NCBI RefSeq assembly: GCF_016863195.1
Contig: NZ_BOOK01000034.1
Coordinates: 1 to 64,000, forward strand
Length of the DNA: 64,000 nt
DNA from: Paraplanobispora takensis
GTDB lineage: Bacteria; Actinomycetota; Actinomycetes; Streptosporangiales; Streptosporangiaceae
Direction: 5' to 3'
Below are positions 53,002 to 62,080 of this stretch, piece by piece (position 1 is the stretch's first letter; every line of letters begins with the position of its first letter). The notes beneath the pieces were generated by a model that was not told the origin of the DNA, did no database searches, and worked only from the letters and a program-made list of their open reading frames with translations. Both the position numbers and the translations under genes were made by a program.

Positions 53002-53387
53002 GTCTGTCGACGGCCGGGTCGGGCGGTGCCGGCCGCTCGTGACGGAGTGGTTCCAGGGCGCGTGGATGCGGGGTCGCGCCGGGGCCGTGGGGGCCTGGGC
53101 TGTGCCGGCCCACCCGTGAGGCGGCCGCTCCGGTTGGGCGCCCGTCGCCCACCCGGCTTCCGCCGTCGCGAGCACGTGGCGTCCCGGCGAGCCGGAGGAG
53201 GTCCGGCGGACCTGCCCGCATCAGCCGTACCCGCTGTTCAAAGGCCGGAATGCGGGTCTTGAAACAAGCTGGTGCAGCGGCGATCGCGGGCTCGCCCGGT
53301 GGTGCCGCGGTCCCTGCCGGCGGACATCACGGGAAGCTATTGCGTTTATTTCGTTCGTTGCGGATATTGCGATAAGGAGGTAGGGCG
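53002..53387. other. Intergenic stretch before the HTH gene
   Basis: About 385 bases. The first 330 are GC-rich and I see no gene in them. The last 50 turn AT-rich (CGTTTATTTCGTTCGTTG) with TTGCGGATATTGCGAT, probably the promoter of the gene at 53388. Confidence 0.5.
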
Positions 53388-53882
53388 ATGACGGATGTGC
53401 AGGCCAAGCGGGTGCGCCCCGGGAGCATCGATGCCGAGATGGCCGGTCGTGCTGTGCGTCGCATCAAGGACTACCTCATGCGGTCTCACGAGCAGTCGGC
53501 CATCCGTGTTGTCGGGGAACACGGTGCCGAGGACCCATTGATCCTGCCTCGGGAGGCTGTGAGCCTGTTGGCCTTCATCCTCGCCCAGGCGGCTGAAGGA
53601 CGAGGGGTGACGGTCATCCCCTCTCATGCCGAGCTGACGACCCAGCAGGCGGCGGACATGCTGAATGTTTCGCGCCCCTACCTGATCAAGCTTCTGGAAG
53701 AAGGAGAGATCCCCTTCCGTTTGGTCGGCAAGCACAGGCGTGTCACGTGTGAGGACCTTCAGGAGTACAAACGTCGCGATGATGCCAGGCGCCGTACGGC
53801 TGCCGCGGCCTCGGTGGCGGGATCAAGAGTCAGATCGATCATGCGACAGCGTCGCACGCGGCGCCGAGCCGCTCGCCACTGA
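53388..53882 (+). CDS. Excisionase-family helix-turn-helix protein (antitoxin-like), possibly altered C-terminus
   Basis: 164 residues, ATG with AAGGAGG seven bases upstream. N-terminal helical region, then a winged/excisionase HTH (TTQQAADMLNVSRPYLIKLLEEGEIPFRLVGKHRRVTCEDLQEYKRRDDARRR, about 85-135). Proteins of this type are antitoxins of PIN-domain or other toxins. After DDARRR the sequence turns into a run of Ala/Arg (TAAAASVAGSRVRSIMRQRR) unlike the family, and no PIN toxin follows. Instead a degraded HigB-like remnant lies on the opposite strand, so the locus looks like a decayed toxin-antitoxin module. Confidence 0.75.
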   Translation: MTDVQAKRVRPGSIDAEMAGRAVRRIKDYLMRSHEQSAIRVVGEHGAEDPLILPREAVSLLAFILAQAAEGRGVTVIPSHAELTTQQAADMLNVSRPYLIKLLEEGEIPFRLVGKHRRVTCEDLQEYKRRDDARRRTAAAASVAGSRVRSIMRQRRTRRRAARH

Positions 53883-53902
53883 ACCGGTGAGCACGTGCAC
53901 CC

Positions 53903-54060
53903 GGCCATCCTCAGGATGCGGATCTCGCTACGGCCGGTGGAACCTGGTCGCGGTTCCCTCACCTCAGGGATCTTGGAGCTCGTGATGAGGAGTTCGGTTT
54001 CCTGATCGAGGAGACGGACCCAGTCGACGGCATCGAACGCTGGGCCGCCGACGCCGAGCT
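53903..54060 (-). pseudogene. Degraded HigB/Gp49-like toxin fragment
   Basis: Minus-strand codons at 53912-53953 encode RPGSTGRSEIRIL, which matches the RPGSAGRSELRIL core of the intact toxin encoded at 9446-9811. Upstream in the same frame is GVGGPAF, as in the family GPALGRP segment. The normal FVFDPWR continuation and the N-terminal part are missing, so only a fragment remains. The opposite strand is also open here, which lowers confidence. Confidence 0.4.
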
Positions 54061-54101
54061 GATGCTGGGCGGTCCGGAGCTCCGGGTTAGCCTTGACGGT
54101 C

Positions 54102-54404
54102 ATGTTCATCCTCGAGATCACCTATACCGCCCCCATCGAACGTGTCGACGCCGTTCTGGAGGACCATGGCGCATGGCTGGACAGGCAGTACGAGGCCGGA
54201 GTGTTCCTCGCCTCGGGGCGTAAGGTTCCACGCGACGGCGGGGTGATCGTCGCTGTCGGCGAGGACCGCGCTGCCGTCGAGGCCCTCGTGGCGACCGACC
54301 CCTTCAGCGTCGAGGGGGTGGCCACCTACCGGGTCATCGAGTTCCTCGCCGTCAAGACGGCCCCGGTCCTGTCCTCGTACCGCCAGGAGCTCCCGCCGGC
54401 CTGA
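54102..54404 (+). CDS. YciI-like family protein
   Basis: 100 residues from the ATG at 54102 (MFILEITYTAP); a TTG three codons earlier is possible, and no clear ribosome site decides. The dimeric alpha/beta barrel has VDAVLEDHGAWLDRQYEAGVFLASGRKVPRDGGVIVAVGEDRAAVEALVATDPF, with the conserved H and D residues of the YciI-like family. Function is not established for most members; some are small ligand-binding or dehalogenase-like proteins. No operon partner is clear. Confidence 0.8.
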   Translation: MFILEITYTAPIERVDAVLEDHGAWLDRQYEAGVFLASGRKVPRDGGVIVAVGEDRAAVEALVATDPFSVEGVATYRVIEFLAVKTAPVLSSYRQELPPA

Positions 54405-54496
54405 CACCGGACCCTGCCGGCCGTCACCTCGGACGGGCTCCACGGGTGGGGCCGTCACCGGCTAAGCGGGCACCGCCGTACGGAGAAGCGCGCCGG

Positions 54497-55105
54497 TCAG
54501 GAGCCGAGGATCAGGCCGGCGAAGCAGACCAGGAGGGACAGGGCCGACACCGCGAAGGCACCGATCACCGAGGCTCTGCGGCCGTGGCGGATGCCGAAGC
54601 CGTACAGCACCATGGCGGGGATGAAGGCCAGGCAGAGCGGGACGAGGGCGAGCAGGGCCACCGAGGTCCAGACGCCGCGCTCGCCGGTGGGCACGACCCG
54701 GTCGCCCTCGGGGGTGAGGGCGGCGGGGAAGACCTCGCCCGCCTCCGCGTCGGGGACGGTGTCGATGACGATCGGCTCGCGTGCCGGGTCGTCGAAGGTG
54801 AACCGGGCCTGGCAGTCGTAGCGTCCCTCGCCGAGGCTCTCGCAGGACAGGACCTCGGCGGTCCCGGGCGTGCCCCGGTTGCCGAGCGCGATCTCCAGGC
54901 CGGGACGGGTGGTGTCGATCACGGTGTAGGCCAGCAGGAGCATCAGGCCGATCAGGAAGAGCATCCCCACCGGCCCGCGCACCCGGCGACCGGGTTTGCC
55001 CGCGGGAGGCCTCGCGGCCTGCGTCCGCCTGCCGGCGGGCACGGGGCCTGAGGACTGCCGGACGGGCTTCTTCTTCGAGCGCCCCTTCCGGTTGGCGTGT
55101 GACAT
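54497..55105 (-). CDS. Membrane protein of unknown function
   Basis: 202 residues from the ATG at 55105 (MSHANRKGRSKKK), ten bases after AGGAG; the upstream ATG at 55114 is too close to that site. A basic N-terminus with KKKPVRQ leads to one hydrophobic helix (about 45-65), an extracytoplasmic loop with two cysteines (VLSCESLGEGRYDCQ), and two C-terminal helices (about 150-170 and 180-200). The loop resembles a DUF3592-like fold. Divergent from the prenyl synthase at 55314. Longer reading in the same frame overlaps that gene. Confidence 0.65.
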   Translation of the reverse strand: MSHANRKGRSKKKPVRQSSGPVPAGRRTQAARPPAGKPGRRVRGPVGMLFLIGLMLLLAYTVIDTTRPGLEIALGNRGTPGTAEVLSCESLGEGRYDCQARFTFDDPAREPIVIDTVPDAEAGEVFPAALTPEGDRVVPTGERGVWTSVALLALVPLCLAFIPAMVLYGFGIRHGRRASVIGAFAVSALSLLVCFAGLILGS

Positions 55106-55313
55106 GCGCGTCATGCTCCTGACCGTGCCGGATGGCACTTGAGAACCGCCTGCAGCCTGTTTACAGGACGACGCCGCCCGAGCCGGGCCGATCGCCGTAC
55201 CCGGGAGCCGGCCTCTCAGCGTGCGCTCAGGCAGGCTCAGCGTCTCCTCAGGCGGGGTCGGGCAGCGTGGTCCATGATCCCTCGCGAAGGGTCCTCGTAC
55301 GGAGGAGTCCGTC

Positions 55314-56303
55314 ATGCCCGTCCACGCCACACGTCCGCAGCACCCGGAGGAGCTCCTGGCCGGTCCGGCCCTCTCCGAAGGGCTGCGCCGGGTGGAGCGC
55401 CGCCTGAACCGGCTGAGCACCTCCTCGCGGCTGCCGCTCATCAACCGGGCGGCCGGGCGGATCACCGCGGCCGGGGGCAAGCGGCTGCGGCCCGCGCTGA
55501 CCCTGGCGACGGCGCTCGCGCTGGGCGGGCGGATCGACCGGCGGACGGTGACCGCGGCGGCGTGCGTGGAGCTGATCCACGCGGGGTCGCTGGTCCACGA
55601 CGACCTGATGGACAACGCCGCCGAGCGGCGCGGCGTGCGGACCGTCAACGCCGAGCTGGGCGGCGGCGGGGCGCTGGTCGTGGGCGACTTCATGGTGGCC
55701 AGAGCCTGGCTCGCCGCGCTGTCGTCGACCTCCAGGACGGTGGCCGAGGCGCTGGCCGCCACGCTGGTCGAGCTGGCCGAGGGCCAGTTCCAGGAGACGG
55801 CCGACCTCTTCGACGCCGGCCGTACCCCGGCCGACGCCCTGGAGTCGGTCCGCCGCAAGACCGCCTCCCTGTTCCGGACGAGCTGCGTGGTCGCGCATCC
55901 GGACGGGCGGGCCATGGCGGAGTACGGCGAGCGGTACGGCATGCTGTTCCAGGTCCTCGACGACCTGCTCGACCTGGCCTCCACCGCCGAGCGGCTCGGC
56001 AAGCCGGTCGGCAACGACCTGCGGCAGGGCGTCTACAGCTTCCCGCTGCTGACGGCGGTGGGCCGCGACTGCGAGGACCTGCGCCCGTTCCTCGGACGGC
56101 GGCTGACCGAGGAGGAGATCACCGTCGTCCTGGCACGGCTCAGGAACAGCTCCGTGGTCGACGACACGATCGAGTACTGCCGGGGCCTGGCCGCCGACGC
56201 GGTCGCCGCGCTGCCGGTGGTCGACCACCCGGAGGCGGCCGCCGTCCTGTACGGCCTGCCGATCGCCACCGTCGACCACGCGCGGGCGCTGCTGGCCGGG
56301 TGA
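55314..56303 (+). CDS. Trans-isoprenyl diphosphate synthase
   Basis: 329 residues. The class I polyprenyl-synthase motifs are intact: GGKRLRPAL near 55, first Asp-rich DDLMD (near 97), GDFMVARAW, and second Asp-rich LDDLLDLAST (about 215), with GKPVGNDLRQGVYSFP. It condenses isopentenyl diphosphate onto allylic diphosphates; chain length is not readable with certainty. The related family supplies menaquinone, undecaprenyl or carotenoid side chains. ATG start; a weak ribosome site. It stands alone. Confidence 0.92.
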   Translation: MPVHATRPQHPEELLAGPALSEGLRRVERRLNRLSTSSRLPLINRAAGRITAAGGKRLRPALTLATALALGGRIDRRTVTAAACVELIHAGSLVHDDLMDNAAERRGVRTVNAELGGGGALVVGDFMVARAWLAALSSTSRTVAEALAATLVELAEGQFQETADLFDAGRTPADALESVRRKTASLFRTSCVVAHPDGRAMAEYGERYGMLFQVLDDLLDLASTAERLGKPVGNDLRQGVYSFPLLTAVGRDCEDLRPFLGRRLTEEEITVVLARLRNSSVVDDTIEYCRGLAADAVAALPVVDHPEAAAVLYGLPIATVDHARALLAG

Positions 56304-56374
56304 GCGCGGTCGGATGAGCGGCCCCGCGCCGCGCCGTACGGGGACGGGGGGCGGGGACGCGCTCCCGGGCGGTC

Positions 56375-57580
56375 TCAGGTGAGCGTGACGGGCAGCTCCT
56401 TGATGCCGTTGATGAAGTAGGAGCGCAGGCGGCGGGCCGGGCCGGCCTGGGCGATCTTGGGCAGCCGGTCGGCCAGGACCTCCAGCATCACCCGCAGTTC
56501 GAGCTTGGCCAGGTGGTTGCCGAGGCAGAAGTGGGCCCCGCCGCCGCCGAAGCCGATGTGCGCGTTGGGGTCGCGGCCGACGTCGAAGACGTCCGGCGAG
56601 TCGAACACGGCCTCGTCGCGGTTGGCCGAGCTGTAGAACACCACGACCTTGTCGCCCTCACGCACCGGCTGGCCGCCGATGACCGTGTCGGTGGTCGCCG
56701 TGCGGCGGAAGAGGTTGACCGGGGAGACCCAGCGGACGATCTCGTCGGCCGCGGTGGCGGCCAGGGAGGGGTCGGCCACCAGCCGGGCCCACTGGTCGGG
56801 GTGCTCGAAGAGGGTGAGCATGCCGCCGGAGGCCGCGTTGCGGGTGGTCTCGTTGCCCGCGACGAGCAGCAGCAGCACGAACAGGTCGAACTCGTCCTCG
56901 CTGAGCGCCTCGCCGTTCTCGGCCGGCTGCAGGAGCTTGGTGATGATGTCGTCGCGGGGCTCCGCGCGCCGCCGGGCCGCCAGCTCGTTGGCGTAGGCGT
57001 AGACCTCCATGGCCGCGGCCTGGCCCTCGGCCGGGTCGGTGGCGTAGTCGGGGTCCTCGGCGCCGATCATCCGGTTGGACCAGGAGAAGATCTTCTCCCG
57101 GTCCTCGACGGGCGCGCCGAGCAGCTCGCAGATCACGTACAGCGGGAGCGGGGCGGCGATGTCCCGGACGAAGTCGGACGACGGGCGGCCCTTGGCCTCG
57201 TCCACCAGGTCGTGGCAGATGTCGCGGATGTGCTGCTCCAGCTTCCCGATGATCCGCGGCGTGAAGCCCCGGTTGACCAGGGAGCGGCGCCGGGTGTGCT
57301 CCGGCGGGTCCTGGTTGAGCATCATCAGCCGCTGCATCTCGCGCTCGGCCTCGGGGATCTCGTTGAACAGCGCGAGTTTGCGGCTGGAGGAGAACAGGTC
57401 GGAGTGCCGGGAGACGTGGACGACGTCGGCGTGCTTGGTGACCGCCCAGAAATCCGGCCAGTCGTTCTCGGCGTCGCCGTGGTGCCGGTAGACCGGGGCG
57501 TTGGCCCTGAGCCAGGCGAGCTGGTCGAGCGGGGGACCGTTGCGCGCGTACGAATCCTGGTCGACGAGATCGATGTTCAT
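56375..57580 (-). CDS. Cytochrome P450, CYP125/142-like (steroid side-chain type)
   Basis: 401 residues, ATG with AGGAGGG upstream. I-helix AGNETTR, ExxR in ADEIVRWVSPV, heme-binding FGGGGAHFCLGNHLAKLEL, all expected. The overall pattern (LNQDPPEHTRRRSLVNRGFTPRIIG, FINGIKELPVTL) resembles CYP125/CYP142, enzymes that hydroxylate the C26 methyl of cholesterol and cholestenone in steroid-degrading actinobacteria. Two palindromes of KstR2- and KstR-type lie upstream, which supports a sterol role. The partner ferredoxin may be the one at 45583 (inference). Confidence 0.88.
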   Translation of the reverse strand: MNIDLVDQDSYARNGPPLDQLAWLRANAPVYRHHGDAENDWPDFWAVTKHADVVHVSRHSDLFSSSRKLALFNEIPEAEREMQRLMMLNQDPPEHTRRRSLVNRGFTPRIIGKLEQHIRDICHDLVDEAKGRPSSDFVRDIAAPLPLYVICELLGAPVEDREKIFSWSNRMIGAEDPDYATDPAEGQAAAMEVYAYANELAARRRAEPRDDIITKLLQPAENGEALSEDEFDLFVLLLLVAGNETTRNAASGGMLTLFEHPDQWARLVADPSLAATAADEIVRWVSPVNLFRRTATTDTVIGGQPVREGDKVVVFYSSANRDEAVFDSPDVFDVGRDPNAHIGFGGGGAHFCLGNHLAKLELRVMLEVLADRLPKIAQAGPARRLRSYFINGIKELPVTLT

Positions 57581-57653
57581 GAGCCCTCCTGCGTGAATCG
57601 TACGTGCCGGGGGGCGTGGACCGGGTCGGGCACGGCTCACGGCCAGGCACTTG

Positions 57654-57667
57654 ATCAAGCGCTTGGT
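57654..57667. promoter_or_regulatory. KstR2-like palindrome before the P450
   Basis: ATCAAGCGCTTGGT matches AnCAAGnnCTTGnT, the KstR2 consensus, at every fixed position. It lies 74-87 bases upstream of the P450 start and 12 bases from a KstR-like box. The TetR regulator that binds it is not in the window. The same palindrome class is used by other acyl-CoA-responsive TetR proteins. Confidence 0.6.
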
Positions 57668-57679
57668 CGGATACGTTTC

Positions 57680-57693
57680 TGGAACATGTTCTA
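57680..57693. promoter_or_regulatory. KstR-like palindrome before the P450
   Basis: TGGAACATGTTCTA fits TnnAACnnGTTnnA exactly and is the reverse of a TAGAACATGTTCCA sequence differing at one base from the box at 46271-46284. It is about 100 bases upstream of the P450 start. Confidence 0.7.
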
Positions 57694-57763
57694 TTGCGTG
57701 CGGGCGCAACAGTCAAGGGAACGGGTCGGTGGCCTTACCGAAACGCCCGGGCAACGCCGCTAG

Positions 57764-58000
57764 TAATCCGATGTATCACCTCCATCGACCGAGCCTGCGG
57801 GAAGCGGTACGGCCGTGCCCGGATGCCCACCTCCCGGCTGACAAAATCCGATGACTGACAGAAGAAGTGCGGCGTATATCCGAGAAATCGGTACAGCCTG
57901 CGCGTTCTTCCATCTAACAGATCGGATGTATCTCACGGTGAGGCATTGACAGGCGCCCATAGGTCCGCCAGCATCACGAGACAAGACATCCGATGTATGA
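57764..58000 (+). promoter_or_regulatory. Array of ACATC(C/G)GATGT-type elements before the deoxysugar operon
   Basis: Near-palindromic copies: AATCCGATGTA near 57765-57775, a shorter AATCCGATG at 57845-57853, AGATCGGATGTAT at 57919-57931, and ACATCCGATGTA at 57987-57998. The last, best copy is 27 bases before the GTG at 58025 and just past a TTGACA (57946-57951). GntR-family (FadR subgroup) regulators commonly bind sites of this shape; the regulator gene is not in the window. Nothing else is visible in the 440-base intergenic region apart from the P450 promoter boxes. Confidence 0.55.
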
Positions 58001-58024
58001 GCTGTATGACCCAAAGGATGCGGT

Positions 58025-58867
58025 GTGAAGCTGCTGCGCGTTGGACCTGTCGGCCGGGAACGGCCCGCCGTGATGGACGAGGCCGGTGACCTCCGTGCGA
58101 TCTCCGAGGAGATCGACGGGACCTTCCTCGCCTCCGGGGGAGTGGCACGCGTCCGCCAGGCGCTGGAGAGCGGGACGCTGCCCGTCCTCGACGCCGGGGG
58201 CCTGCGCGTCGGCGCGCCGGTCGCCCGGCCGGGGAAGATCGTGTGCATCGGCCTGAACTACCGTGACCACGCCGAGGAGACCGGCGCGACGCCCCCCGCC
58301 GAGCCCGTCGTCTTCATGAAGGCCGCCAACACGGTCGTCGGGCCGTACGACGAGGTCCTCATCCCCCGCGGCAGCGTGAAGACCGACTGGGAGGTCGAGC
58401 TCGCCGTGGTCATCGGCGAGACGGCCCGCTACGTGGAGACGCACGAGGAGGCGCTGGCCAAGGTCGCGGGCTACGCGATCTCCAACGACGTCTCCGAGCG
58501 CGAGTTCCAGCTGGAGCGCGGCGGCCAGTGGGACAAGGGCAAGTCCTGCGAGACCTTCAACCCCCTCGGCCCCTGGCTGGTCACCGCCGAGGAGGTCCCC
58601 GACCCGCAGGACCTGGGCCTGAGGCTGTGGGTGGACGGCGAGCCGTACCAGAACGGCTCCACCAAGAACATGATCTTCGGGGTGGCGGAGGTCGTCCGCT
58701 ACCTCAGCCGGTTCATGGTCCTGGAGCCCGGCGACATCATCAACACCGGCACCCCCGCCGGCGTCGCGCTCGGCCTGCCCGGCACGCCGTACCTGCGCGA
58801 GGGCCAGGTCATGGAGCTGGAGATCGACGGGCTCGGCCGCCAGCGCCAGACGGTGGGGCGGGCATGA
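58025..58867 (+). CDS. Fumarylacetoacetate-hydrolase-family enzyme, probable 2,4-diketo-3-deoxy-L-fuconate hydrolase
   Basis: 280 residues from the GTG at 58025 with AAAGGA upstream. The FAH fold has [16 protein letters not shown] (about 72-87), metal-binding [15 protein letters not shown] and RDH/GD motifs, and the C-terminal [17 protein letters not shown]. Closest family members hydrolyse 2,4-diketo-3-deoxyfuconate or similar acylpyruvates. Next to a fuconate-type dehydratase and an SDR, it should end the non-phosphorylative L-fucose pathway, giving pyruvate plus lactate. First gene of the operon; overlaps the next by four bases (ATGA). Confidence 0.85.
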   Translation: MKLLRVGPVGRERPAVMDEAGDLRAISEEIDGTFLASGGVARVRQALESGTLPVLDAGGLRVGAPVARPGKIVCIGLNYRDHAEETGATPPAEPVVFMKAANTVVGPYDEVLIPRGSVKTDWEVELAVVIGETARYVETHEEALAKVAGYAISNDVSEREFQLERGGQWDKGKSCETFNPLGPWLVTAEEVPDPQDLGLRLWVDGEPYQNGSTKNMIFGVAEVVRYLSRFMVLEPGDIINTGTPAGVALGLPGTPYLREGQVMELEIDGLGRQRQTVGRA

Positions 58868-60210
58868 GCGGGTCCACGGGAGCCCGGGAGTACGCGGCCC
58901 CGGCCGGTACGGCGGGCGCCGGTTACCGGATCGTCTCGCTGGACAGCCACGACATCCGCTTCCCCACCTCGCTGGAGCTCGACGGCTCCGACGCGATGAA
59001 CCCCGACCCGGACTACTCGGCCGCCTACCTGGTGCTGCGGACCGACGACGGGTTCGAGGGCCACGGCTTCGCCTTCACCATCGGCCGGGGCAACGAGGTG
59101 CAGACCGCCGCCATCAAGGCGCTGGAGCCGTACGTGATCGGCCGGGACGTCGAGGACCTCGGCGCGCTCTGGCGGGACATGGTCCACGACTCGCAGCTGC
59201 GCTGGCTCGGGCCGGAGAAGGGCGTCATGCACATGGCGATCTCCGCCGTGGTCAACGCCCTGTGGGACCTGAAGGCCAAGCGCGAGGGCAAGCCGCTGTG
59301 GCTGCTGCTGGGCGAGATGTCCCCCGAGGAGATCGTCGCGCTGGTGGACTTCCGCTATCTCACCGACGCGATCACCCCCGAGGAGGCCCTGAACATCCTG
59401 CGCGCAGCCGAGCCCGGCCGGGCCGCGCGGATCGCGTACCTGCGGGAGCACGGCTATCCGGCCTACACCACCTCGCCCGGCTGGCTCGGCTACGACGACG
59501 ACAAGCTCCGCCGCCTGTGCAAGGAGGCGATGGACGAGGGCTTCACCCAGATCAAGCTCAAGGTCGGCGCCGACCTCCAGGACGACCTGCGCCGCATGCG
59601 CATCGCCCGCGAGACCTGCGGCGAGGACTTCCCGATCGCCGTCGACGCCAACCAGCGCTGGGACGTCGGCTCGGCGATCACGTGGGTGAACGCCCTGGCG
59701 TCGTTCCGCCCGCACTGGGTGGAGGAGCCGACCAGCCCCGACGACGTGCTGGGCCACGCCGCCATCGCCCGCGCCATCGCGCCGATCCCGGTCGCCACCG
59801 GCGAGCACGTGCAGAACAGGACGGTCTTCAAGCAGCTCCTGCAGGCCGGCGCGATCTCCTACCTCCAGCTCGACGCGGCCCGCGTCGCGGGGGTGAACGA
59901 GAACGTCGCGATCCTGCTGCTCGCGGCCAAGTTCGGCATCCCGGTCTGCCCGCACGCGGGCGGGGTGGGCCTGTGCGAGCTGGTGCAGCACCTGTCGATG
60001 TTCGACTACGTCGCGGTCAGCGGCTCGATGGAGAACCGGGTGATCGAGTACGTCGACCACCTCCACGAGCACTTCGTCGACCCGGTGGTGATCAGGAAGG
60101 GCGCCTACACGGCCCCCAGCCGGCCGGGCTTCGGCGCGGAGATGCACGCGGAGTCGATCGCCGACCACACCTATCCCGACGGCCGGATCTGGAGGTCCCT
60201 CGATGGCTGA
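58864..60210 (+). CDS. L-fuconate dehydratase-like enolase-superfamily enzyme
   Basis: 448 residues from the ATG at 58864, overlapping the previous stop; the frame is open 112 codons upstream but inside the previous gene in a different frame. Enolase-superfamily residues: IKLKVG (catalytic Lys near 235), [17 protein letters not shown] and the His of [12 protein letters not shown] near residue 375. The N-terminal capping domain has [26 protein letters not shown], as in fuconate dehydratases. It should turn L-fuconate into 2-keto-3-deoxy-L-fuconate by losing water. A paralogous substrate such as L-galactonate is possible. Confidence 0.88.
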   Translation: MSGSTGAREYAAPAGTAGAGYRIVSLDSHDIRFPTSLELDGSDAMNPDPDYSAAYLVLRTDDGFEGHGFAFTIGRGNEVQTAAIKALEPYVIGRDVEDLGALWRDMVHDSQLRWLGPEKGVMHMAISAVVNALWDLKAKREGKPLWLLLGEMSPEEIVALVDFRYLTDAITPEEALNILRAAEPGRAARIAYLREHGYPAYTTSPGWLGYDDDKLRRLCKEAMDEGFTQIKLKVGADLQDDLRRMRIARETCGEDFPIAVDANQRWDVGSAITWVNALASFRPHWVEEPTSPDDVLGHAAIARAIAPIPVATGEHVQNRTVFKQLLQAGAISYLQLDAARVAGVNENVAILLLAAKFGIPVCPHAGGVGLCELVQHLSMFDYVAVSGSMENRVIEYVDHLHEHFVDPVVIRKGAYTAPSRPGFGAEMHAESIADHTYPDGRIWRSLDG

Positions 60211-60949
60211 GTTCGACGGTCTGCGCGCGCTGGTCACCGGAGGCGGCTCCGGGATCGGCCTGGCCGCCGCGACCCTGCTGGCCGGGCGCGGGGCGGCGGT
60301 GGCCTGCCTGGACCTCGACCCGCCCGGCGAGCCGTTCACGGGGCTGAAGGCCGACGTCACCGACGACGCGCAGGTCCGTACGGCGGTCGCCGCGGCGGCC
60401 GAGCGGCTGGGCGGGCTGGACATCCTGATCAACAACGCCGGCATCGGCGCGGCCGGGACGGTGGAGGACAACCCCGACGAGGAGTGGCGGCGGGTCCTGG
60501 ACGTCAACGTGCTGGGCATGGTCAGGGTGACCAGGGCGGCCCTGCCGTACCTGCGCCGCTCGCGGCACGCGGCGATCGTCAACACCTGCTCGATCGCCGC
60601 CACCGCGGGGCTGCCCCAGCGGGCGCTCTACAGCGCCTCCAAGGGCGCCGTGCAGTCGCTCACGCTCGCGATGGCCGCCGACCACGTGCACGAGGGCATC
60701 CGGGTCAACTGCGTCAACCCCGGCACCGCCGACACCCCGTGGGTGCAGCGGCTGCTGGACGCGGCGCCGGACCCGGTCGCCGAGCGCGCGGCGCTGGAGG
60801 CCCGCCAGCCGATGGGCCGCCTGGTCAGCGCGGAGGAGACCGCCGCCGCGATCGCCTATCTGGCCAGTCCGCTGGCGGCCTCCACCACCGGAACGGTCCT
60901 GGCCGTGGACGGGGGCATGCAGGGGCTCCGGCTCCGGCCCCGATCGTGA
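60203..60949 (+). CDS. SDR-family dehydrogenase, probable 2-keto-3-deoxy-L-fuconate 4-dehydrogenase
   Basis: 248 residues, ATG overlapping the dehydratase stop by eight bases. Cofactor loop [13 protein letters not shown] (11-23), NNAGIG, active-site Ser in NTCSIAATA, then YSASKGAV (Tyr and Lys). In the known non-phosphorylative fucose pathway an SDR with these features oxidises 2-keto-3-deoxyfuconate to the diketo acid cleaved by the FAH enzyme encoded at 58025. It could instead oxidise the free sugar; position in the operon favours the first. Confidence 0.85.
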   Translation: MAEFDGLRALVTGGGSGIGLAAATLLAGRGAAVACLDLDPPGEPFTGLKADVTDDAQVRTAVAAAAERLGGLDILINNAGIGAAGTVEDNPDEEWRRVLDVNVLGMVRVTRAALPYLRRSRHAAIVNTCSIAATAGLPQRALYSASKGAVQSLTLAMAADHVHEGIRVNCVNPGTADTPWVQRLLDAAPDPVAERAALEARQPMGRLVSAEETAAAIAYLASPLAASTTGTVLAVDGGMQGLRLRPRS

Positions 60950-61024
60950 CGGGTCCCCGTGCGGGACGAGATGACTGGTCAGGCAATAATCACCCCCCAT
61001 ATGGTTCGAAACGAGGCAAAAGGC

Positions 61025-62080
61025 ATGAAACTCGGAACCGCGGCGGCCGGCGCGGCGCTGCTCGCGCTCACTCTCACCCTCACCGCGTGCGGCACGTCGC
61101 AGGGCACCGGCGGCGGGACCACGTCCGCCGGTGAGACCGGGGCCGCCGGCGGCAAGGTCGGGATCGACTTCCCGCGCGCCGACTCCGACTTCTGGAACTC
61201 CTACACCAAGTACGTCCCGGACATGGCCGAGGAGCTGGGTGTCGACCTGATGCCCGGGACCAACTCGCAGAACGACGTGGCCAAGCTGGTGGCCAACACC
61301 CAGGCCCTCGTCGGCCAGGGCGCCAAGGCGATCGTCATGGCCCCGCAGGACACCGGCGCGATCGCCTCGACGCTCTCGAACCTCGAGAACAAGAACATCC
61401 CGGTCGTCTCCGTCGACACCCGCCCGGACAAGGGCAAGGTCTTCATGGTCGTGCGGGCCGACAACAAGGCCTACGGCACCAAGGCGTGCGAGTTCCTCGG
61501 CGAGAAGCTCGGCGGCAAGGGCAAGGTCGTCCAGCTGATGGGCGCGCTGTCGTCGATCAACGGCCGCGACCGGGCCGAGGCGTTCCGCTCGTGCATGAAG
61601 GAGAAGTTCCCCGGCATCACGGTCTTCGAGGAGCCCACCGAGTGGGAGGGCACCAAGGCCGCCTCCATGCTGCAGACCCGCCTGGAGCAGCACCCGGACA
61701 TCAAGGGCGTCTACATGCACGCCGGCGGCGTCCACCTGGCCCCGACCCTGCAGGTGCTCAAGGCCAAGGGCCTGATCGTGCCCCCGGAGGACCCCGGGCA
61801 CGTCTTCGTGATCTCCAATGACGGCATCCCGCAGGAGTTCGAGGCGATCCGCAAGGGCGAGATCGACGCCACGGTCTCCCAGCCCGCCGACCTGTACGCC
61901 AAGTACGCGCTCTTCTACGCCAAGGCCGCCGTCGAGGGCAAGACCTTCCAGCCGGGGCCGACCGACCACGACAGCACGATCATCCAGCTGCCGAACGGCC
62001 TGGAGGACCAGCTCCCGGCCCCGCTGGTGACCAAGGAGAACGTGGACGATCCCAAGCTCTGGGGCAACCAGGTCAAGTGA
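61025..62080 (+). CDS. Sugar ABC transporter substrate-binding lipoprotein
   Basis: 351 residues from the ATG at 61025 with AAAAGG upstream. Lipobox LTLTACG (Cys22). Type I binding fold (KVGIDFPRADSDFWNSYTKYVPDMAEELGVDL; AKAIVMAPQDTGAIASTLSNLENKNIPVVSVDTRPDKG; YMHAGGVHLAPTLQVLKAKG). RbsB-like, binding a sugar at the surface, probably the 6-deoxysugar whose catabolism is encoded just upstream. Stop overlaps the next start (TGATG). Confidence 0.88.
   Translation: MKLGTAAAGAALLALTLTLTACGTSQGTGGGTTSAGETGAAGGKVGIDFPRADSDFWNSYTKYVPDMAEELGVDLMPGTNSQNDVAKLVANTQALVGQGAKAIVMAPQDTGAIASTLSNLENKNIPVVSVDTRPDKGKVFMVVRADNKAYGTKACEFLGEKLGGKGKVVQLMGALSSINGRDRAEAFRSCMKEKFPGITVFEEPTEWEGTKAASMLQTRLEQHPDIKGVYMHAGGVHLAPTLQVLKAKGLIVPPEDPGHVFVISNDGIPQEFEAIRKGEIDATVSQPADLYAKYALFYAKAAVEGKTFQPGPTDHDSTIIQLPNGLEDQLPAPLVTKENVDDPKLWGNQVK

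Noticed and set aside
53026-53262. A 78-codon open frame after gmd
   Set aside because: No ribosome site, composition of Arg/Gly/Ala shadow type, no similarity recognised.
53960-54115. Forward-strand open reading GFLIEETDPVDGIERW opposite the toxin remnant
   Set aside because: It reads smoothly but has no start or ribosome site and runs into the YciI-like gene in a different frame; kept only as a caution against the pseudogene call.
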